Position numbers and translations under genes: made by a program
The notes under the pieces: model-generated
The model's database searches: none
What the model saw: the letters and a program-made list of their open reading frames with translations, nothing else
Told to the model about the DNA's origin: nothing
Shown: positions 1 to 8,183 of the stretch, piece after piece
How positions within the stretch are numbered: the stretch's first letter is position 1
How the letters are laid out: the number at the start of each line of letters is the position of its first letter
Source: JAOABV01 sp039801465
GTDB lineage: Bacteria; Hydrothermota; Tepidihabitantia; Tepidihabitantales; CAIPLT01
Assembly (NCBI GenBank): GCA_039801465.1
Contig: JBDRUT010000017.1
Span: 1-38,394 of the forward strand
DNA length: 38,394 nt
Direction of reading: 5' to 3'

Positions 1-504
1 GATTCTTTGTCTTTATTCTATTCTATTGATAATGGAATCAATTATACACGGATTGCTCACGGTATTTCAGGCATTGATACCTCTTACTTATGGACTGTAC
101 CAAATGTCAGTTCTGATTCCTGCAAAATCAAAATCATTGCTTATGGACCAGGTTGGCAATATGATGAGTCTGATGGAGTGTTTAGGATTTCTGGAACTGG
201 AATAGATGAACGCTTAACGCTGGACGCCAGACGCCTGATGCTAAAAATCTATCCGAATCCAGCAAAATCCGCAATGCGTATCCGTTATTCGTTGCCCATA
301 GAAAGTAAAGTATCACTTCAACTTTATGATATTGCAGGAAGGTTAGTTAAGACTTTGGTTAATGAAGAAAAGAAACCAGGCAATTACTCTTTAACTTTCA
401 ACACAAAAACTCTTGGTTCTTGCCCGCTTCGGGCTGGTGTCTATTTTCTCTCATTACAAACAGAAAAGAAAAGGATAATTGAAAGATTAGTAGTTATGAA
501 ATAA
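1..504 (+). CDS. C-terminal part of a secreted protein with T9SS type A sorting domain (5' truncated by window edge)
   Basis: The reading frame is open from base 1, so the true start lies outside the window. The last ~85 residues form a typical type IX secretion C-terminal sorting domain: a Y-P-N-P motif, a beta strand ending in LQLYDIAGRLVKTL, a G-x-Y block, then AGVYFLSLQT and a basic end (ERLVVMK). In known T9SS systems this domain directs Sec-exported cargo across the outer membrane and is then removed. Upstream is a beta-rich segment of unknown role. The gene ends 1.2 kb before pyrG and a repeat array follows it. Family assignment of the tail is firm; the function of the passenger cannot be read from what remains. 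Confidence 0.85.
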   Translation, partial: DSLSLFYSIDNGINYTRIAHGISGIDTSYLWTVPNVSSDSCKIKIIAYGPGWQYDESDGVFRISGTGIDERLTLDARRLMLKIYPNPAKSAMRIRYSLPIESKVSLQLYDIAGRLVKTLVNEEKKPGNYSLTFNTKTLGSCPLRAGVYFLSLQTEKKRIIERLVVMK

Positions 505-514
505 GATTTTATTA

Positions 515-542
515 TTGACAAGATTATATAAAGAAATATGAT
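515..542 (+). promoter_or_regulatory. Candidate sigma-70 promoter after the T9SS gene
   Basis: TTGACA at 515-520, a 16-nt spacer and TATGAT at 537-542. It lies just downstream of a stop codon and would transcribe a 31-codon ORF and the 126-bp repeat array. No long gene follows until pyrG, which has its own promoter. Confidence 0.5.
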
Positions 543-562
543 AAGATAAAGAGAAGAATAAA

Positions 563-658
563 ATGAGAGTTGAAAAAGTGACAGATAGAAAATTGTGGTT
601 GCCAAAAAGCAACACCCTATGTCACCCTGAACTTGATTCAGGGCAGGATTCAGCATGA
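563..658 (+). other. 31-codon ORF behind a good promoter, its end lying inside the repeat array
   Basis: An ATG at 563 opens a 31-codon frame beginning MRVEKVTDRKLW and ending in CHPELDSGQDSA. The ending is the translation of the first, degenerate repeat copy (CACCCTGAA...TTCAGGG). GAGAAG sits a few bases upstream as a weak ribosome-binding site. It may be the stump of a gene cut by spread of the repeat, or chance. No family is recognised. Confidence 0.25.
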
Positions 659-1071
659 CAGAAGGAGGCAGAATTTGACTCTCGCAGAGTTCTTTGACTT
701 TCCTGTTTGTCGCCCTGAATTTATTTCAGGGTCTCTTGAGATGCTGAATCAAGTTCAGCATGACGGAAGAAGACAGCAGCATGATAGAAAAAGGCCAAAA
801 TTCATTTTCGCAGAGTTCTTTGACTTTCCTGTTTGTCGCCCTGCATTTATTTCAGGGTCTCTTGAGATGCTGAATCAAGTTCAGCATGACGGAAGAAGAC
901 AGCAGCATTAAAGAAAAAGACCAAAATTCACTTTTGCAGAGTTCTTTGACTTTCCAATTTGTCACCCTGAATTTATTTCAAGGTCTTTTGAGATACTGAA
1001 TCAAGTTCAGCATGACGGAAGAAGACAGCAGCATTAAAGAAAAAGACAAAAATTGACTTTCGCATAGTTCT
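619..1071 (+). repeat. Tandem array of 126-bp repeats carrying paired hairpin motifs
   Basis: CAGAGTTC recurs at 685, 811 and 937, and in degenerate form at 1063, giving an exact 126-bp period. There are three full units, a shorter imperfect element before them (~621-659) and a partial unit at the end. Each unit holds two inverted repeats: CCCTGAA...TTCAGGG and GCTGAA...TTCAGC followed by ATGACGG. Dispersed repeats of this CACCCTGAA/TTCAGCATGAC type are known from many bacterial genomes. Because 126 is a multiple of three, the array reads through as a spurious 92-codon ORF (633-911) with repeats such as MLNQVQHDG. The last units diverge most. There are no unique spacers, so it is not a CRISPR. 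Confidence 0.9.
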
Positions 1072-1673
1072 CCAAGATAAATAAAAGACCAAAAATTAAA
1101 TACCAAAAATAAAAAATCAAAATATTAAGATAGAAATATATACCCTAAACATAATTTAAGTCTGAAGAAATATCTGGATGTAAGATTTCAAGTAAATTAC
1201 CTGTTTGAGTTTCTCTTGTACCATCTTAAAAGCAATCTCATAAATAAAGAATGATATATTTTAAGAAGAGTTTTCAAAGTATTTGTCTTTTATAGACTTA
1301 GAAAGAGACTTCAAGAGATTATATTAGAAGATTTGGGCTAACTGATAGGCGACCTTGTATGCGGTATATCAGGTAACCAACCGCTTTCATTAGTCTGGGA
1401 ATTGGCTAGCCCAGGGCTAGCCCCACCCTAGCCCTACTTCCTATACAATCATTCTAAAAGTGCTACGGAAATTGCTAAAGATATAGATTTTGCTTTTCAA
1501 ACTGATATAAATGCAGATAAACATTTCTAAGTTCTTCTCTCTATGGTTAGTAAATGGTGATTCTTTCTTCATCAACCATATAATACGGATAAAATTGATT
1601 TTTTATCAGTTGAATTGAAAATTGCTTAAGTTAGAAACAAAATTTGATTATTTAAAATAATTCAATTAATCTC
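1072..1673. other. Non-coding stretch before pyrG
   Basis: No credible gene on either strand. The DNA is strongly AT-rich except for a short GC-rich island near 1404-1440 holding three CTAGCCC copies spaced 11 bp apart. Nothing else is recognisable; it may include decayed coding sequence. Confidence 0.5.
1406..1434 (+). repeat. Three CTAGCCC copies at an 11-bp period
   Basis: CTAGCCC begins at 1406, 1417 and 1428 inside an otherwise AT-rich intergenic region. It recalls the 12-bp GGC-AAGCC minisatellite at 33124, though the units are not identical. Confidence 0.6.
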
Positions 1674-1701
1674 TTGACTTTTCTTTTATCTGCTTTATCT
1701 T
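1674..1701 (+). promoter_or_regulatory. pyrG promoter, leaderless arrangement
   Basis: TTGACT at 1674-1679, a 16-nt spacer and TATCTT at 1696-1701. The ATG of pyrG is only 5 nt further on, so transcription should start at or next to the start codon. No Shine-Dalgarno sequence is present. Confidence 0.65.
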
Positions 1702-1706
1702 AGATT

Positions 1707-3329
1707 ATGCCGAAATTTATTTTTGTAACTGGTGGAGTTGTCTCGTCTTTAGGTAAAGGCATTGCAACTGCTTCAATTGGTCTACTTCTAAAGAGCAGAG
1801 GCTTAAAAGTAACTTTACAAAAATTTGACCCTTACATTAATGTTGATCCAGGAACAATGAGTCCGTTTCAGCATGGCGAAGTTTTTGTTACTGAAGACGG
1901 TGCGGAAACAGATTTAGATTTAGGCCATTATGAACGATTCTTAGACCAGAATTTAACCCGAGATCATAATCTTACTACGGGTCAGATCTATAATGCGGTA
2001 ATTGAAAAAGAGCGCAAAGGCGTATTTTTAGGTGGCACAATTCAAGTTGTTCCGCATATTACCAATGAAATAAAAGATAGTATCCGTAGATTAGCCAATA
2101 AAGTTGATGTGATTATTACTGAAATCGGCGGAACGGTCGGCGATATTGAAAGTTTACCGTTCTTAGAAGCTGCCCGTCAAATGCAAATTGAAGAAGGTAG
2201 AGAAAATGTGATATATATTCATCTGACATTGGTACCATTCATTGAAACTTCAAGTGAATATAAGACTAAGCCGACTCAACATTCTGTAAAAGAACTTAGA
2301 GAAATTGGTATTCAGCCGGATATTATCCTGTGTCGAACTAAGTTCCCTTTACCGCAAGAAGCAAAAGATAAGATTGCTCTGTTCTGTAATGTACCAAAAC
2401 AGGCAGTGATTGAAGCCTTGGATGTAGAAAATATTTATGAAATTCCTTTAATTTTTAAGAAACAAGGTTTAGATGAGTTAATCACCAGATTATTACATTT
2501 GAAATATCCTTTGCGTAAATACGATTTACATAATTGGCAAAGATATGTGGAAAAAAGTAAAAATCCCCAAACGATAATTCCAGTGGGAATTTGTGGTAAG
2601 TATATTGCTTTACATGATGCTTACAAGAGTGTTGTGGAAGCAATTCATCATGCAGCAACTTATTGTAATGTAAAACCTGACATTAAATGGATTGAAGCCG
2701 AATCGATAAATCAGAATAATGCCGAGGAAAAATTATCGGGTTTGGCTGGTGTTATTGTGCCTGGTGGTTTTGGAGTTCGAGGTATTGAAGGTAAGATTTC
2801 AGCAATCAATTTTTTAAGAACACATAAAGTTCCATTTTTAGGGTTATGTATTGGATTACAATGCGCGGTAATTGAGTTTGCCCGGTCCGTGTGTAAAATG
2901 GCCAATGCTAATTCAACTGAATTTAATCCACGAACTCGCTACCCGGTAATTTATCTTTTACCCAGTCAAAGAGCGAAAAGACAAAAAGGCGGAACAATGC
3001 GATTAGGGGTTTATATCACAAAATTAAAGCACGATAGTTTAGCCTATAAGTGTTATCAGCAACCAGAAATCAAGGAACGCCATCGACATCGCTATGAAGT
3101 CAATAATCGTTTTGTGCCAATTCTTAAAAGACACGGGCTAATAATTAGCGGAATTTCAAAAGTCGGTAGGCATAATTTAGTTGAAATCATTGAATTGAAA
3201 GACCATCCTTTTTTTATTGCTACTCAGTTTCATCCGGAATTTACTTCCAGGCCTTTAAGACCTAATCCATTATTTATTGGATTCATCAAAGCCTGCCAAG
3301 AAAGGCTTATCGCAAATGGTCAATCGTGA
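1707..3329 (+). CDS. pyrG: CTP synthase
   Basis: Makes CTP from UTP, ATP and glutamine in the cytoplasm. At 540 residues it is full length. The N-terminal amidoligase domain (about 1-265) opens FIFVTGGVVSSLGKGI and contains the conserved FDPYINVDPGTMSPFQHGEVFV run (split here: FDPYINVDPG, then HGEVFV) and EIGGTVGDIES. The C-terminal glutaminase domain has PGGFGVRG, the nucleophile cysteine in FLGLCIGLQC and the His-Glu pair in QFHPEF. The ATG lies 5 nt after a -10 box. The stop TGA overlaps the GTG start of the next gene by 4 nt, so the acyltransferase is probably translationally coupled. In many diderms pyrG precedes kdsA/kdsD and lptC-lptA-lptB-rpoN; here the Kdo genes are absent from that slot. 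Confidence 0.97.
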   Translation: MPKFIFVTGGVVSSLGKGIATASIGLLLKSRGLKVTLQKFDPYINVDPGTMSPFQHGEVFVTEDGAETDLDLGHYERFLDQNLTRDHNLTTGQIYNAVIEKERKGVFLGGTIQVVPHITNEIKDSIRRLANKVDVIITEIGGTVGDIESLPFLEAARQMQIEEGRENVIYIHLTLVPFIETSSEYKTKPTQHSVKELREIGIQPDIILCRTKFPLPQEAKDKIALFCNVPKQAVIEALDVENIYEIPLIFKKQGLDELITRLLHLKYPLRKYDLHNWQRYVEKSKNPQTIIPVGICGKYIALHDAYKSVVEAIHHAATYCNVKPDIKWIEAESINQNNAEEKLSGLAGVIVPGGFGVRGIEGKISAINFLRTHKVPFLGLCIGLQCAVIEFARSVCKMANANSTEFNPRTRYPVIYLLPSQRAKRQKGGTMRLGVYITKLKHDSLAYKCYQQPEIKERHRHRYEVNNRFVPILKRHGLIISGISKVGRHNLVEIIELKDHPFFIATQFHPEFTSRPLRPNPLFIGFIKACQERLIANGQS

Positions 3330-4225
3330 TTTTTTGCTTAATACAATTTATTAACATCTTACCACTACCATTTGCAATCGCCTTTTCTCAATTGTTCGTC
3401 TTGACTTATCTTCTATTAAAACCCCAATACCGTAAGGAAATTTATTACAACTATATTAATATAATTGGTAAAGATGACAAATTTTTTTGGATAAAAAATG
3501 CTTTAGGAGTCGGAAAAAATCTTGGGCTTATGATTAAAGCCAATAGAAAAATACTTAATGATATCGAAGTCCGAAATGAAGATGTTCTTCAGAAAATCAA
3601 ACAGAACTTTTCAGTAGAGACATTGGAAAATATCAAAATCAATATTAAAGATATTGCGGATAAAAGTCTTGACAATGTTAAGTTTAATCGTGAAAATATT
3701 ATAAATAATATTATGAAAAATAATTCTTGTATCGTTGTCTCTTTTCATTTCGGACCTTGGGAACTGTTGCCGAAGATCTTCGGTCAGAAGGGGTATCAAA
3801 TTTTACTAAGTGTTCAAAACCAACGAAATCAAAGACTAAATAATTACTTAGTTAAGTATCGTTGCGATAATAAAAATATCCACTTGGTTTATGACCTTAA
3901 ATCGTTAAATGCTAAATTAACTAATTCTCTACAGCCATTAATATTAGGTTTTGTTTTAGATAATATGAATACTGCTTCTGGTTTTCAAATTTTGACTAAT
4001 ATTTCCGATGCAATAAAGAATAATATGCCATTGGTTCTGTGTCGTCGGTATTCATTGCCGGTTGTGCCAATTTTTATTTATTCGGAGGACACAAGGATTA
4101 AAGTTTCGCTCGGAGAAGCAATTATGCCGAATCTTTCTCAAGAAAAAATTAGGCAGAACATTGCTCAACAATTTCTGCCATTTTTGAGGGCGACACCTGA
4201 ACAATGGGTCTTTTGGGCAAAATGA
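3326..4225 (+). CDS. LpxL/HtrB-like lipid A acyltransferase
   Basis: Probable inner-membrane acyltransferase that adds a secondary acyl chain to lipid A or a similar glycolipid. It is 299 residues, normal for the family. There is an N-terminal hydrophobic anchor (about 1-30). The catalytic H-x4-E motif is visible as SFHFGPWELL near residue 140, and a conserved region ends in the PEQWVFWAK tail (family: P-E-Q-W/Y-x-W). The start is GTG at 3326, overlapping the pyrG stop as GTGA. Position between pyrG and lptC fits a role in LPS assembly. The middle region (about 80-130) is divergent and Lys/Asn-rich. Whether the substrate is true lipid A is not shown; no other lpx gene is in the window. Confidence 0.8.
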   Translation: MIFCLIQFINILPLPFAIAFSQLFVLTYLLLKPQYRKEIYYNYINIIGKDDKFFWIKNALGVGKNLGLMIKANRKILNDIEVRNEDVLQKIKQNFSVETLENIKINIKDIADKSLDNVKFNRENIINNIMKNNSCIVVSFHFGPWELLPKIFGQKGYQILLSVQNQRNQRLNNYLVKYRCDNKNIHLVYDLKSLNAKLTNSLQPLILGFVLDNMNTASGFQILTNISDAIKNNMPLVLCRRYSLPVVPIFIYSEDTRIKVSLGEAIMPNLSQEKIRQNIAQQFLPFLRATPEQWVFWAK

Positions 4226-4294
4226 TAATGAAAAATTAAATATGCAAAATAAGAGATATTCGAATGCAAAACCTAATAACAATTTAAGAAGACA

Positions 4295-4879
4295 ATGAAA
4301 AAGATAAAACTTCTTTCCACAAAATCATATTCGCTATTTATATTTTTAATATATGTTTTTAGTTGTTGGCTCTTCATATTTAGTTTGAATTCTTGTAAGT
4401 CTAAATCAAAAAATTCTCAAACGGAGCAATTACCTTCCCAGATTGTGACTAATTTTACTCTTTTCGAAAGTGCCAGTGGTCAAAGACTGTATCGACTGTT
4501 TGCAACCAAGGCATATGTTTATGAGGAAGGAAACAATTCTGAAGCACAAAAGATTGTAGTTAATCAACCGCATATCTTATTTTATGATGAAGACGGTTCA
4601 GTCTATTCAACATTAGATGCGAAAAAGGGTGTGGTCTATACGCAATCTTCAGATTTAGTCGCTCAAGACATTGTCGTAGTCCAGACATCCGATGGCACGA
4701 TTTTGCAAACTGATTCTTTAGTTTGGAATAATCGCGAACGAATTATAACTACTGATGCCTGGGTAAAGATTGAAAATAGACAAGGTGTAATTGAAGGTAG
4801 AGGTCTAATTTCCGATGCCGCACTTAAAAGGATAGAAATTAAAAGTAGTGTCACAGGGAAATCAACCTATGAGTTCTAA
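4295..4879 (+). CDS. lptC: LptC-like LPS export protein, predicted lipoprotein
   Basis: Likely LptC, the bitopic partner that receives LPS from LptB2FG and passes it to LptA. The N-terminus has basic residues, a hydrophobic stretch (about 13-30) and a lipobox-like FSLNSC at about 33, so it may be a lipoprotein rather than a plain transmembrane anchor, as in several non-proteobacterial LptC proteins. The rest is beta-rich with the OstA-like pattern (LYRLFATKAYVYEEGN, YSTLDAKKGVVY, LQTDSLVWNN). Length 194 fits LptC (~190). It is followed with overlap by the OstA/LptA-like gene and then lptB, the standard order. The gene begins 69 nt after the acyltransferase; no strong ribosome-binding site is seen. 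Confidence 0.8.
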   Translation: MKKIKLLSTKSYSLFIFLIYVFSCWLFIFSLNSCKSKSKNSQTEQLPSQIVTNFTLFESASGQRLYRLFATKAYVYEEGNNSEAQKIVVNQPHILFYDEDGSVYSTLDAKKGVVYTQSSDLVAQDIVVVQTSDGTILQTDSLVWNNRERIITTDAWVKIENRQGVIEGRGLISDAALKRIEIKSSVTGKSTYEF

Positions 4880-5834
4880 GATAAAATTTATTATTTCTTG
4901 GTGTGGTTATTGGCTGTTTATCATTCTGCTTAATCAGTTAATTGCTGCAGAAATTAGTGCGCCCAAAATGGAAATTATTGATACCGAACGGGGACGAGCA
5001 ACCTATTTTCCTCAAGGGATCACAATTACTGATAAGGATACGAAAATTACCGGCACAAATGCTTTATTTTGGGAAAGGGATAATGTTGCCCAAATTTCCC
5101 AAGTGTTAATACAAAACCCTCAATTTAATATTACTGCCGAAACTGCTTATTACTTTTTTGATGAGAAGAAGACTATATTAAAAACTGCGGTTAAGGTTGA
5201 ATCTGAAACATTATTAATTGAAACTGCAAATTTAACTCTAAATAATTTATCAAATATTGTGTATTGTGAGAGCGATATCATCATAAAAGAGAAGACACAG
5301 AATATTGAAGCAACTGGTAAAAGAGCCAGATATGATTTTAAAGAACAGATTGGTATAATTGATTCGCAACCAATACTAAAAATTATAGGACAAACCGATA
5401 AAGATGCGATTATTATTCGTAGTTATAAAATGATACTTAAAAATCGCGATTCGCAATTTTTAGCAATTGAAAGTATTAATGCGCAAACTGAAAACACTGT
5501 CTTAAAATGTGATTCTTTGGTATACTTTCTAAAAGGCGACTCGGGCTATGCGAACGGAAATCCTAAAGTAATTGACAAAGACAACTATGCCCAAGGTGAA
5601 ATTATAAAATTTTTCTTCAGGGAAGATTCTGCCCAATCGAACAGTATCTCATTAAATACAGTTAAGATTATCAATTCGGCTATCGCCAATTATAATACAG
5701 AAGATGGTGAAGTTGAAGTCTGGGGAAAGATATTTTCCATTCATTATCAAGATGGTAAACCTAATATGATAATAATTCAATCCGACGACATCAGTAGAGT
5801 TACTGGCAAATATGTTTTTAGAGAGGAACTATAA
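4869..5834 (+). CDS. lptA: OstA/LptA-like periplasmic LPS transport protein (long form)
   Basis: Predicted periplasmic component of the LPS bridge. I start it at ATG 4869 (MSSKIKFII) rather than the upstream GTG at 4848, because the ATG gives a clean signal peptide (two lysines, hydrophobic about 5-25, cleavage after IAAE region) and an 11-nt overlap with lptC. The mature part consists of repeating OstA-type beta strands (ITGTNALFWERDN, ITAETAYYFFDEKKT, IEATGKRARYDFKEQ, LKCDSLVYFLKGDSGYANG). At 321 residues it is well above a typical LptA (~180). It therefore looks like an extended or doubled OstA domain, or an LptD N-terminal-like protein. No LptD barrel, LptF or LptG lies in the window. Confidence 0.75.
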   Translation: MSSKIKFIISWCGYWLFIILLNQLIAAEISAPKMEIIDTERGRATYFPQGITITDKDTKITGTNALFWERDNVAQISQVLIQNPQFNITAETAYYFFDEKKTILKTAVKVESETLLIETANLTLNNLSNIVYCESDIIIKEKTQNIEATGKRARYDFKEQIGIIDSQPILKIIGQTDKDAIIIRSYKMILKNRDSQFLAIESINAQTENTVLKCDSLVYFLKGDSGYANGNPKVIDKDNYAQGEIIKFFFREDSAQSNSISLNTVKIINSAIANYNTEDGEVEVWGKIFSIHYQDGKPNMIIIQSDDISRVTGKYVFREEL

Positions 5835-5884
5835 AGAATGCTAGAGTTATTAATGCTTAGTTTAATGTAAATTTCTATTAGCAG

Positions 5885-5913
5885 TTGCTCAGAATAAAGT
5901 TGAGAGTTATAAT
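5885..5913 (+). promoter_or_regulatory. Candidate lptB promoter
   Basis: TTGCTC at 5885-5890, 17-nt spacer, TATAAT at 5908-5913, with a second overlapping TATAAT at 5913-5918. The ATG is at 5930, giving a leader of roughly 10 nt with no Shine-Dalgarno sequence. It would allow lptB-rpoN expression independent of lptC/lptA. Confidence 0.5.
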
Positions 5914-5929
5914 ATAATAAAGATATATT

Positions 5930-6655
5930 ATGAACACAGCACTTATAGCCCAGAATTTAGTTAAAAGTTACAATACCCGAAAAGTTGTAAATGATGTCTC
6001 ATTAGAAATTCGTCAAGGTGAAATTGTTGGGCTTCTTGGTCCAAATGGTGCAGGTAAAACCACAACCTTTCATATGATAACAGGTTATATTCAGCCAGAA
6101 GCCGGCAAAATTTTTCTTAACGGTCAAGAAATTACTGATATGCCAGTATATAAAAGAGCAAGATTGGGTTTAGGTTATCTGTCTCAAGAACCGTCAATAT
6201 TCCGTAAACTATCAGTAAAAGATAATATTTTAGCAATTTTAGAACTTTTGAATGTGCCAAAAGAAAAGCGACAAGAGATATTAGACAAATTGTTATTAAA
6301 ACTTGATATTAAAGAACTGGCAAATCAAAAAGGCGCAAGTTTATCTGGAGGCGAACGCAGAAGGGTTGAATTAGCCCGTGCCTTAGTATCGAATCCTAAG
6401 TTTTTATTATTAGATGAACCTTTTACCGGTATTGACCCAATTGTGCGTGCAGAAATTCAAGATATTATTAAACAACTTAAATCCGAAGGTTTAGGTATTT
6501 TTATTACTGACCATAATGTGCGCGAAACTTTAGAAATTACTGACCGGACTTATATTATGTATGATGGTAAAATTCTGGTCTCAGGTCATCCTCAAGAACT
6601 GATCGAGAATCCCTTAGCCCGAGAAATCTATTTAGGTGAACGATTCCGGATTTAA
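5930..6655 (+). CDS. lptB: LPS export ABC transporter ATPase LptB
   Basis: Cytoplasmic ATPase that powers extraction of LPS from the inner membrane by LptB2FG. At 241 residues it is the normal size. Walker A GPNGAGKTT (about 36-44), Q-loop in YLSQEPSIFRKL, ABC signature LSGGERRR (about 138), Walker B FLLLDEPFTGIDP and the switch His in ITDHNVRETL are all present. The YLSQEPSIFRKLSV and RAEIQDII segments are typical of LptB rather than generic branched-chain amino acid ATPases. The upstream lptC/lptA-like genes and downstream rpoN give the classic lpt-rpoN context. It begins 95 nt after the lptA-like gene, behind its own candidate promoter. Confidence 0.96.
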   Translation: MNTALIAQNLVKSYNTRKVVNDVSLEIRQGEIVGLLGPNGAGKTTTFHMITGYIQPEAGKIFLNGQEITDMPVYKRARLGLGYLSQEPSIFRKLSVKDNILAILELLNVPKEKRQEILDKLLLKLDIKELANQKGASLSGGERRRVELARALVSNPKFLLLDEPFTGIDPIVRAEIQDIIKQLKSEGLGIFITDHNVRETLEITDRTYIMYDGKILVSGHPQELIENPLAREIYLGERFRI

Positions 6656-6673
6656 TTTGAGGAACATAGAAAA

Positions 6674-6829
6674 ATGATAACGAAAGAAAACGATACCGCA
6701 AAGTCGCAAGAGAATGGCGAACATAAAATTATTATGCTTTGTGGCTTGAAAATATGCCAGAAAACTCTATTTGCTATTAAATCATTGATTTTTTTTCTTT
6801 TCTGTGTTTTCAGGAGCAAAATAGGTTGA
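6674..6829 (+). CDS. Possible 51-residue membrane miniprotein between lptB and rpoN
   Basis: An ATG at 6674 opens a 51-codon frame that fills nearly all of the 178-nt gap between lptB and rpoN. It stops with TGA at 6827-6829, 4 nt before the rpoN ATG. The peptide has a polar N-terminal half (MITKENDTAKSQ) and a hydrophobic segment (AIKSLIFFLFCVF) followed by RSK, compatible with one membrane helix. GAGGA lies 13-14 nt upstream, too far for a strong ribosome-binding site. It could equally be a chance ORF. No family is recognised. Confidence 0.35.
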   Translation: MITKENDTAKSQENGEHKIIMLCGLKICQKTLFAIKSLIFFLFCVFRSKIG

Positions 6830-6833
6830 GGCA

Positions 6834-8183
6834 ATGAATCACGAACTACGCTTAGAACCCAAACAGATATTGACCCCTCAAATCCTATTAAATCTTAAAT
6901 TACTCTCACTACCCAACATTGAGTTAGAAAGTTTGATTCGTATGGAATTAGAGAAAAATCCCATGCTAGAAGTTGCATCTGAAACCAATGATGAAGCACA
7001 ACTCTTTGAACCTGAATCTGGCCAAATAGATATTGTGGACTTTTTGACTGAGGAATCTTATATTCCTAATTTGAATCAGTCACCATCAGTTGATACTTCG
7101 GAAATAACACCAAAACCTAAAACCAGTATTGAAGAAAACCTTTTACCGATTATAAAATCTGTGGTTTCGATAGAAGATTTGCCGATTGCTGAATATATTA
7201 TTGGCAATTTAGATGAGAATGGATTTTTAACTATTTCCCAGGAGGAGATTGGTAATATTTTTAATATTCCTTTAGAACGAGTGCGAAATATCGTTAAGCA
7301 GATTTCGCAGATTGAACCCGGTGGTATTGCAACATCTAATATTCAAGAGTGCCTTTTAAGTCAACTGCAGTATCTGGGATTTGACGAACAAAGTCCAGAA
7401 GTAAAAATAATTCGGGATTACTATGACTTATTGCTCAATCGCCAATATCAAAAGATTATTAAATTATTAAAAATCGATGAGGCAGGTTTCAAAACCGTAT
7501 TGGAAAATCTCAGCAGTCTTGACCCACGACCAATTAGTCGTTATTTGTCAAGTACACCGGAATATGTGACACCGGATTTTTCCATTCATTGGCAAGGTGA
7601 TAATTTAGTAGGTTCATTATATGATGAAATGATTCCAATTTTACGGATTGCTCCACGCTATCGTGAAATCGTGCTTAGCCCGAAAGAGTTTTCCGAAGAA
7701 GAAGTGCAGTTTGCGCGGGAAAAACTGAAGAGCGCTGTAATGCTAATTAAAGGTATTGAATCACGAAAACAGACCTTGAAAAATATTATCCAATTTATAA
7801 TTTCTCATCAAAAAGAATTCTTAACGACCGGCAATAAAGAACAGATTAAACCGATATCAATAAAAGAAACCGCAGATTATTTAGGAATGCACATTTCAAC
7901 CTTATCGCGAGCAATTGCTGGTAAATATGTTGAAACTCCTGTAGGTATTTTTCCCTTAAGATTCTTCTTTACTCCTGGCGGTTCAGGTGAACATAGTCGA
8001 CATAGTATTAAAGAGAAGATTCAAAACATAATTGCACAAGAGAATAAAGATAAGCCCTATACTGATGATGAAATCGTGCAGATTTTGGCACAAGAGAATA
8101 TAAAAATATCCCGAAGGACTGTAGCAAAATACCGTGAAGAATTAAAAATTCCTGGTTCAAGCGAAAGAAAAACCAACAAATGA
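6834..8183 (+). CDS. rpoN: RNA polymerase sigma-54 factor
   Basis: Sigma-54, the alternative sigma factor that needs AAA+ activators and reads -24/-12 promoters. 449 residues, normal length. Region I is Leu/Gln-rich (LEPKQILTPQILLNLKLLSLPNIELESLI), then an acidic linker (about 55-100), the core-binding domain (about 100-300) and the DNA-binding domain with helix-turn-helix (SIKETADYLGMHISTLSRAI). Near the end is the RpoN box, ISRRTVAKYREELKIP, close to the canonical ARRTVAKYREEL. Downstream, the ComEA-like gene overlaps it by 4 nt (ATGA), so the two are probably coupled. No activator gene is in the window. Confidence 0.97.
   Translation: MNHELRLEPKQILTPQILLNLKLLSLPNIELESLIRMELEKNPMLEVASETNDEAQLFEPESGQIDIVDFLTEESYIPNLNQSPSVDTSEITPKPKTSIEENLLPIIKSVVSIEDLPIAEYIIGNLDENGFLTISQEEIGNIFNIPLERVRNIVKQISQIEPGGIATSNIQECLLSQLQYLGFDEQSPEVKIIRDYYDLLLNRQYQKIIKLLKIDEAGFKTVLENLSSLDPRPISRYLSSTPEYVTPDFSIHWQGDNLVGSLYDEMIPILRIAPRYREIVLSPKEFSEEEVQFAREKLKSAVMLIKGIESRKQTLKNIIQFIISHQKEFLTTGNKEQIKPISIKETADYLGMHISTLSRAIAGKYVETPVGIFPLRFFFTPGGSGEHSRHSIKEKIQNIIAQENKDKPYTDDEIVQILAQENIKISRRTVAKYREELKIPGSSERKTNK

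Noticed and set aside
633..911. 92-codon plus-strand ORF with repeated MLNQVQHDG peptides
   Set aside because: It is a read-through of the 126-bp tandem repeat, whose period is a multiple of three; no independent coding signal.
619..1071. CRISPR-like array
   Set aside because: Units are 126 bp with homologous sequence throughout and no unique spacers; no cas genes in the window.
4242..4298. 18-codon ORF overlapping the lptC ATG as ATGA
   Set aside because: Very short, Asn/Lys-rich and in low-complexity AT DNA; likely chance, although the overlap is tidy.
4693..4707. Sigma-54-like site TGGCACGATTTTGCA inside lptC
   Set aside because: The GG to GC distance is one base shorter than the -24/-12 consensus needs and it lies within coding sequence, far from a gene start.
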